Shown here piece after piece: positions 59,457 through 64,000 of a stretch of DNA of 64,000 nucleotides. Every line of letters begins with the position of its first letter. Position 1 is the stretch's first letter. Origin of the DNA: Halorubrum lipolyticum DSM 21995 (GTDB taxonomy: Archaea > Halobacteriota > Halobacteria > Halobacteriales > Haloferacaceae). Below the pieces are notes generated by a model. The model did no database searches and was not told the origin of the DNA. It saw nothing but the letters and a program-made list of their open reading frames with translations. The stretch spans positions 6,278 through 70,277 of the forward strand of contig NZ_AOJG01000018.1 in NCBI RefSeq assembly GCF_000337375.1, read 5' to 3'. The translations under genes were made by a program, and so were the position numbers.

Positions 59457-61270
59457 CCGGTCCGGACGGCGCTCTGACTGAGCGCCCACGACGCGGTGCA
59501 GTAGGTGACGACGAGGGATCGGCGGAGCTCCGTCGAGCTATCGCGTTCCTCGGATGGGACGCGACGAGCGCGGAGGTGATCGAAACGGGGTATCGAGCCG
59601 GGGTGGGTGTCGGACTGGTCTGCGCCGTCGTCGTCGCGTTCGTCTCCGGACCGGTTCCGGGGCTGCTGTTCGGACTGACCGGCGGTCTGGGCGCCACGCA
59701 CGCCGTCCATCGGGGACCCGTGTGGCTCGCGTCGCTCCGGCGGACGAGGGCCCTCGGAGCCGCGCCCGGACTCGTCGGACGGCTCGTGTTGCGGATGCGG
59801 TTGGACCCGTCGACGGAACGCGCCGTGCGGTTCGCCGCGCGGACCGGCGACGGACCGCTCGCCGACGACCTCGCGCGCCGCGAGCGAGCGAACGCCGACG
59901 GGCCGACCAGCGGACTCAGAGCGTTCGCCCGCGAGTGGCAGCCGTGGTTCCCGGCGATCGACCGGGCGGCGGCGCTCGTTCGCACGGCCGCGTCGGCGCC
60001 TCCCGAACGGCGGGGGCGGTGCCTGGACCGCGCGCTCGACGCGACGATCGCCGGAACGACCGACCGGCTCGCCGCCTTCGTCGGCGAGGTCCGCGGCCCC
60101 GTCTCGGCGCTGTACGCGTTCGGGGTGTTGCTCCCGCTCGCGCTCATTGCCCTCCTTCCGGCGGCTGCCGCGGCCGGCGTTCCGATCGGCCCGGGCCTCG
60201 TCGCGGCGCTGTACCTCGGCGTGCTACCGGCGGGACTGCTCGCGGCGTCGGCGTGGCTGCTCTCCCGTCGCCCGGTCGCGTTCGCGCCGCCGAGCATCGA
60301 CGGAGATCATCCGGACGTTCCGGAAAGAGGAGCCCACGCCGCGGTCGCTGGGGTGGGAACCGGAGCCGTCGCCGCCGTCGTCGCGGCGCGGTTCGTCGCC
60401 GGATGGGCCGCGCCAGTCGCCGGGATCGGAGTCGGAGCCGGCGTCGCGCTATTCGTCGCCGTCCGCCGTCGCAGGGCGGTACTGTCGAACGTCCGCGCCG
60501 TCGAGCGCACCCTTCCGGACGCGATGACGGTGATCGGCGGCGACGTGGCCGAAGGGGTCGCCGTCGAGACCGCGATCGCGAACGCCGGCGAGCGGCTCGA
60601 CGGCGCCACCGGTGATCTGTTCGAACTCGCCGGACGGCGGAGCGATACGCTTCGAGTCGGCGTCCGGGAGGCGTTCCTCGGCCGCGGCGGTCCGGCGGTT
60701 CCGGTTCCGTCACCGCGGGTACGAGGCGCGGTCGCACTGCTCTCCGTCGCCGCGCGGGAGGGTCGACCGGCGGGCGACGTGCTGCTCGAACTCGCCGACC
60801 AGCTGGAGGACCTCCGCGAGCTCGAGAGCGACGCGCGGCGACAGCTCGCGACCGTGACGGGGACCCTAACGAACACCGCGGCGGTGTTCGCGCCGCTCGT
60901 GGGCGGGGCGACCGTCGCGCTCGCGACCGGTATCGACGCGGTCGACGCCGGGGGAATCGGCGCGGGAGCGACGGCCGGAGCGGACGTGCTCGGCGGCGGT
61001 GCGGGCGGTGCAGGCGGTGTGAGTGGCGATCCGGTCGGAGCGAGCGGCGAATCGTCGCCGGGAGCGAAGGGCGGAGCGCTTTCGGTTCCGGTGCTCGGCC
61101 GGATCGTCGGCGCGTACGTGTTGGTCCTCGCGGCGCTGCTCACAGCGTTGGCGACCGGGCTCGAACGCGGGTTCGATCGGACGCTCGTCGCCTATCGGGT
61201 CGGGATCGCGTTGCCGACTGCGACCGCGACGTACCTCGTCGCTTTCCTCGGCGCCGGACTGCTGCTGTAG
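59453..61270 (+). CDS. Pilus/T2SS-F family membrane platform protein, second copy
   Basis: A 605-residue TadC-like platform with two GspF modules. The strongest membrane segments are near 55-75, 215-285, 300-330, 480-510 and the C-terminal 545-605. The Gly/Ala-rich loop near 510-545 is low complexity. Its ATG overlaps the ATPase stop by 4 nt. It differs from the platform at 29855 in length and sequence, so the genome carries two such machines in 35 kb. Confidence 0.85.
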   Translation: MTGPDGALTERPRRGAVGDDEGSAELRRAIAFLGWDATSAEVIETGYRAGVGVGLVCAVVVAFVSGPVPGLLFGLTGGLGATHAVHRGPVWLASLRRTRALGAAPGLVGRLVLRMRLDPSTERAVRFAARTGDGPLADDLARRERANADGPTSGLRAFAREWQPWFPAIDRAAALVRTAASAPPERRGRCLDRALDATIAGTTDRLAAFVGEVRGPVSALYAFGVLLPLALIALLPAAAAAGVPIGPGLVAALYLGVLPAGLLAASAWLLSRRPVAFAPPSIDGDHPDVPERGAHAAVAGVGTGAVAAVVAARFVAGWAAPVAGIGVGAGVALFVAVRRRRAVLSNVRAVERTLPDAMTVIGGDVAEGVAVETAIANAGERLDGATGDLFELAGRRSDTLRVGVREAFLGRGGPAVPVPSPRVRGAVALLSVAAREGRPAGDVLLELADQLEDLRELESDARRQLATVTGTLTNTAAVFAPLVGGATVALATGIDAVDAGGIGAGATAGADVLGGGAGGAGGVSGDPVGASGESSPGAKGGALSVPVLGRIVGAYVLVLAALLTALATGLERGFDRTLVAYRVGIALPTATATYLVAFLGAGLLL

Positions 61271-61308
61271 CGGGGCGAAGGAACTTTCGAGAGCGCATCG
61301 GAGCGACC

Positions 61309-61331
61309 ATTTAAATACGAAAACGCGGCCA
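61309..61331 (+). promoter_or_regulatory. Pilus-cluster promoter 3: TATA box plus CGCGGCCA box
   Basis: ATTTAAATA (61309-61317) and CGCGGCCA (61324-61331) precede the GTG start at 61340; the box again ends 8 nt before the start codon. Confidence 0.6.
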
Positions 61332-61339
61332 GTCGCCTC

Positions 61340-61828
61340 GTGTTCGAGACCCACCTCGACGCCACGTACGCGTGGCTCGGTCTAGCGCTGGTAAGCGTCG
61401 CGACCGCCGGCGTCGCCGCCGCGCTCCCGGCCTCTCCGCCGCCGGACGCGAGCGGCGTCGCGCACACGATTGACTCGGTCGGCGACAGCGAGTACCCGAC
61501 GACGGCGGAGCACGGGCTCGCCGCGGACCGCGTCCGTCTCACGGACCGCTCGATCGCACTCGACGGGGGAGGCGGGACCGCGCGGGCGACACTGCATGGA
61601 CCGCGGATTACCCCCGTCCCGACGGGCCGAGAGGGAACGACCGACGACGATCGCCTTCGTCGGGTTCTGAGCGGCGTTCCGCCAGGCGCGGCGTTCGACG
61701 ATTCCGACGCGTTCGCGGCCGCCGCCGAGCGCGCCCAGACGAGCGACCACGAGTGGCGTCCGGCGCCGGATCGACTAACGGTGAGGCGAGTTCACTACGG
61801 AGGAGAACATGTCACGCTGGTCGGCTGA
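61340..61828 (+). CDS. Pseudopilin-like anchored protein (DUF7283-like)
   Basis: A 162-residue protein with one N-terminal hydrophobic helix (AWLGLALVSVATAGVAAALP) and a polar extracytoplasmic domain. It is exported and anchored in the pattern of archaeal pilin-like proteins, though no clear class III signal cleavage site is visible. The start is GTG under promoter 3, and the gene overlaps the next by 20 nt. From memory it fits DUF7283. Confidence 0.65.
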   Translation: MFETHLDATYAWLGLALVSVATAGVAAALPASPPPDASGVAHTIDSVGDSEYPTTAEHGLAADRVRLTDRSIALDGGGGTARATLHGPRITPVPTGREGTTDDDRLRRVLSGVPPGAAFDDSDAFAAAAERAQTSDHEWRPAPDRLTVRRVHYGGEHVTLVG

Positions 61829-62249
61829 ACGGTCCCTCCGCGGAGAGGGATCCGAAGGCCGCGCCGCGGTCGAACCGATCGCCGCCCTGATCGCCGTGCT
61901 TGCCGTCGGCGCGGCCCTGGGCTTGTACGTCGTCGCGCTCGACGACGCGGCGCCGGATCGGGAGCGTCCGACCGCCGAAGCGACGCTCGATCGGGTCGAA
62001 CCAGCCGTGACGACGGGCGGCGTCGTCGAGCCGGAACGGCTGCGCGGCATCGGTGAGTTCCGATACGCCGCGACCGTCGCGATCGAGGCTAACGGAGAGA
62101 CGTGGACGGTCCGGTCCGGCGACGAGGCACCGGTAGCGGAGGACGGGCGACACACAGACGCGGTCGCGGTCGCCGAGCGGAAAGTAACCGTCAGAGTCGG
62201 AGTGGGGCGGAACGTCCGCGGAACGCTTCGAGCGGTGGTGTATCGATGA
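61809..62249 (+). CDS. Pseudopilin-like anchored protein (DUF7285-like)
   Basis: A 146-residue protein with SEGRAAVEPIAALIAVLAVGAALGL-type organisation: a short charged leader, an Ala/Val helix at about 20-44 and a beta-rich domain. The EGRA-AVEP stretch just before the helix resembles a prepilin or TadE-like N-terminus. It overlaps both neighbours, the next one as ATGA. Likely a minor subunit of the assembled structure. Confidence 0.65.
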   Translation: MSRWSAERSLRGEGSEGRAAVEPIAALIAVLAVGAALGLYVVALDDAAPDRERPTAEATLDRVEPAVTTGGVVEPERLRGIGEFRYAATVAIEANGETWTVRSGDEAPVAEDGRHTDAVAVAERKVTVRVGVGRNVRGTLRAVVYR

Positions 62250-62980
62250 CGAGCACCGTGCTCGACGTGACGGTACTGCTCCTCTGCGTCTCCGCGAGCG
62301 TCGTCGCGCTCGGTGCTGTCGACGGCGACCGGGGAGCGGCGGAGGCCGAAGCCGGCGAAGCCGCCGATCTGATCGCGACGGAGACGGTGACCGTGACGTA
62401 CGCGTCGGACGAGGCGCCGAACGGGACCCGGACGGTCCACGCGACACGCGCCGAGCTGGTGGCGCTGGTGGCGGCCGAAGGCGGAGGAGACGGTGAGGAA
62501 CACGCACGGAGAGAGGCGTTCGAGTCCGAGGCACTGTCCGCCGTCGAGCGGGGCATCGGACCGCGGACGCGGATCGACGCGGAGGTGGAGATGTCGCAGC
62601 CGAAGCGGGCCGCGAACGAAAGCGGCGGCGGAGCGGAGGGACCTTCGTCGGACGCCGCGGCCGGAGCGTCGCGTCGGAGCCCGAACGAGTCCGCGCTGCT
62701 GAGCGGGCCCGGGAGGTGGAACTTCGGTTCGGACGGAGTCGGTCAAAATCCGACCGGAGCGACCGGGACAGGCGTTCCGTGGCGTATCGATCGGGAGGAA
62801 GGCGGCGGCGGGAGATCCGAAACGGAGCGGCGTGAGATCGGGGCCGAACCTCCGGGTCCGATCGCCGTCGGGAGTGAGCCGCCGCGGGGCGCCGAGGTCA
62901 CGGCCGCCGTGATCACGCACCCGATCCCGAACGACTCGGGTTCGATCGAGAGGGTCAGGATCGTGATCAGGAGGTGGTGA
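62246..62980 (+). CDS. Anchored protein of the pilus-type cluster (DUF7284-like)
   Basis: A 244-residue protein with an N-terminal helix (VLDVTVLLLCVSASVVALGA, cysteine inside) and a long low-complexity extracytoplasmic middle rich in Gly, Ser, Glu and Arg (about 125-200), then a short beta end. Function unknown. Both ends overlap neighbouring genes (ATGA and GTGA), so it is co-translated with them. Confidence 0.6.
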   Translation: MTSTVLDVTVLLLCVSASVVALGAVDGDRGAAEAEAGEAADLIATETVTVTYASDEAPNGTRTVHATRAELVALVAAEGGGDGEEHARREAFESEALSAVERGIGPRTRIDAEVEMSQPKRAANESGGGAEGPSSDAAAGASRRSPNESALLSGPGRWNFGSDGVGQNPTGATGTGVPWRIDREEGGGGRSETERREIGAEPPGPIAVGSEPPRGAEVTAAVITHPIPNDSGSIERVRIVIRRW

Positions 62981-64000
62981 GCGTGCGAAATCGGTCGACA
63001 GACGAACGCGCGTCCGACACCGTATCGCGGTGCCGATCCTTCACCGTCGACGAGCGCGCGCGGGTCCCGTTCGCGCTGATCGGCGTGCTCCTCTTGGTGA
63101 CGAGCTCGACGTACGCCGCGGGGATTGCGGACCAGGGGCTCGTCGGTGAGGACCGGAGCGTGGAACGCGCCGTCGAGCGCGTCGACGCCGATTCGACCGC
63201 CGCGCTCAGGGCCGCGGCGCGTCGGGCCGCGCACGATGCGGCCGCGGAGCCGGTGACGCGAGCGCCGGACGAGACGGCCGCCGGTTCGGAGGGTAGACGC
63301 GGAGCGACCGCGGTCCGAAACGGGTCCGCCTTCGAAGACGCGTTCCGGATCCGGCTCGCACTCGCCGGCGCCGAGGCGCTGTCGGCCGTCGACGCCGAAG
63401 TCGGTGACGTGACGGCGACGGCGTCGCTACCGACGGTGGACGACCCGAGCGGGCTGGCGACGGCGCGCGACCGGGTTCACGTCGAGTCCGCCGCGAACGG
63501 GACGGCGACGCGCGTGACGTTCGAAGGGATGGAAACGACCGCGACGCGGAACGGGCGCACGGTCGTCGACCGGACGGAGGACAGAACCGTCGTGGTGGCT
63601 GTGCCGACGCTTGCGGCGCACGAGCGGACGGAGCGGCTCGAGGAACGACTCGATCGAGGGCCGACCGAGGGACCGGGACTGGGCCGTCAGCTCACCGCGA
63701 GCCTCTACCCGATGACGTGGGCGCGCGGGTACGCGCAGTACGCGGGCGCACCGGTCGAGAACGTGCTCGCGAACCGGCACGTGGAGCTGTCGACGAACGC
63801 GGGGATCGTCCGGACGCAACGCGACGTGTTCGGCACGAGCGACCCGAACGCACGCGGGGGAGTGGCGCGTGCGACGGCGCGGACCGGCGTCACCGACCTG
63901 CTCAAACCGACCGGCGTCGACGAGGGGTCGTGGACCGAGGCCGTGCTCGACGCACCCACGCCGGGGGGAGGCGACGGCTCGAAAGCCGAGAGCACCCCGG
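62977..64000 (+). CDS. Anchored pilus-cluster protein, cut by window end (DUF7286-like)
   Basis: An open frame of at least 341 codons from a GTG that overlaps the previous stop as GTGA. It has an N-terminal helix (VPFALIGVLLLVTSSTYAAG, about 31-50) and a large extracytoplasmic part with EDRSVERAVERVDADSTAALRAAARRAAHDA, likely helical, and later TASLYPMTWARGYAQYAGAP. This is the largest of the cluster's anchored proteins and continues past the window. From memory it matches DUF7286. The frame has no stop codon to position 64000. Confidence 0.65.
   Translation, partial: MSVRNRSTDERASDTVSRCRSFTVDERARVPFALIGVLLLVTSSTYAAGIADQGLVGEDRSVERAVERVDADSTAALRAAARRAAHDAAAEPVTRAPDETAAGSEGRRGATAVRNGSAFEDAFRIRLALAGAEALSAVDAEVGDVTATASLPTVDDPSGLATARDRVHVESAANGTATRVTFEGMETTATRNGRTVVDRTEDRTVVVAVPTLAAHERTERLEERLDRGPTEGPGLGRQLTASLYPMTWARGYAQYAGAPVENVLANRHVELSTNAGIVRTQRDVFGTSDPNARGGVARATARTGVTDLLKPTGVDEGSWTEAVLDAPTPGGGDGSKAESTP

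Overview
The window is chromosomal DNA from a haloarchaeon, most like Halorubrum by overall gene content and style. The evidence is high GC, strongly acidic proteins, leaderless promoters with a TATA-like box about 25-32 nt before the start codon, frequent GTG starts with ATGA/GTGA gene overlaps, archaeal lipid enzymes (GGPP synthase, GGGP synthase), a CetZ tubulin, a GfcR regulator, a HemAT transducer and a Tat lipoprotein. I found no tRNA, rRNA or CRISPR array.

Layout. 1-336 is the end of a dispersed hairpin-rich repeat (copy 1). 337-7513 holds topA, a PAS histidine kinase, a DUF192 protein, a glutaredoxin, a purine/xanthine permease and gfcR. 7678-14613 (minus) is a dipeptide/oligopeptide ABC transporter with its two ATPases fused in one chain. 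14720-19451 carries GGPP synthase, an F420:NADP reductase, a HemAT transducer, a thioredoxin and small proteins. 19540-28577 (minus) is a nine-gene, tightly overlapping cobalamin operon for late B12 assembly and salvage: cobT, cbiA, cbiB, cobS, cobY, cobD, cbiZ, an adenosyltransferase and cbiP. A candidate operator lies at its promoter.

28578-38313 has a short-chain dehydrogenase, a first pilus-type ATPase/TadC pair, a BASS transporter, a zinc alcohol dehydrogenase, two small proteins and a CitE/malyl-CoA-lyase-like enzyme. 38314-39050 is a gene-free hairpin array containing repeat copy 2. 39051-44491 is a VOC protein and a lactate locus: a fused FAD/Fe-S D-lactate dehydrogenase facing an L-lactate permease. 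44802-53269 has an ABC-2 exporter, a thioesterase, two zinc-ribbon microproteins, a UvrD-type helicase coupled to an M24 peptidase, a PGF-CTERM-like surface protein and riboflavin synthase. 53270-54227 is gene-free and holds repeat copy 3 plus an IS200/IS605-derived non-autonomous element.

54228-64000 holds GGGP synthase, CetZ and a second pilus-type cluster running off the window end: coiled-coil protein, small anchored protein, ATPase, TadC and four pseudopilin-like proteins. Three promoters in this cluster share an extra box (CGCGGCCA) at a fixed position.

The points that most deserve follow-up are: (1) the three-copy repeat, whose stem covaries between copies while the loop stays constant; (2) the shared promoter box of the second pilus cluster; (3) the hairpin-filled IS605-like relic; (4) an approximately 90-residue insertion in the second nucleotide-binding domain of the fused peptide-transport ATPase.
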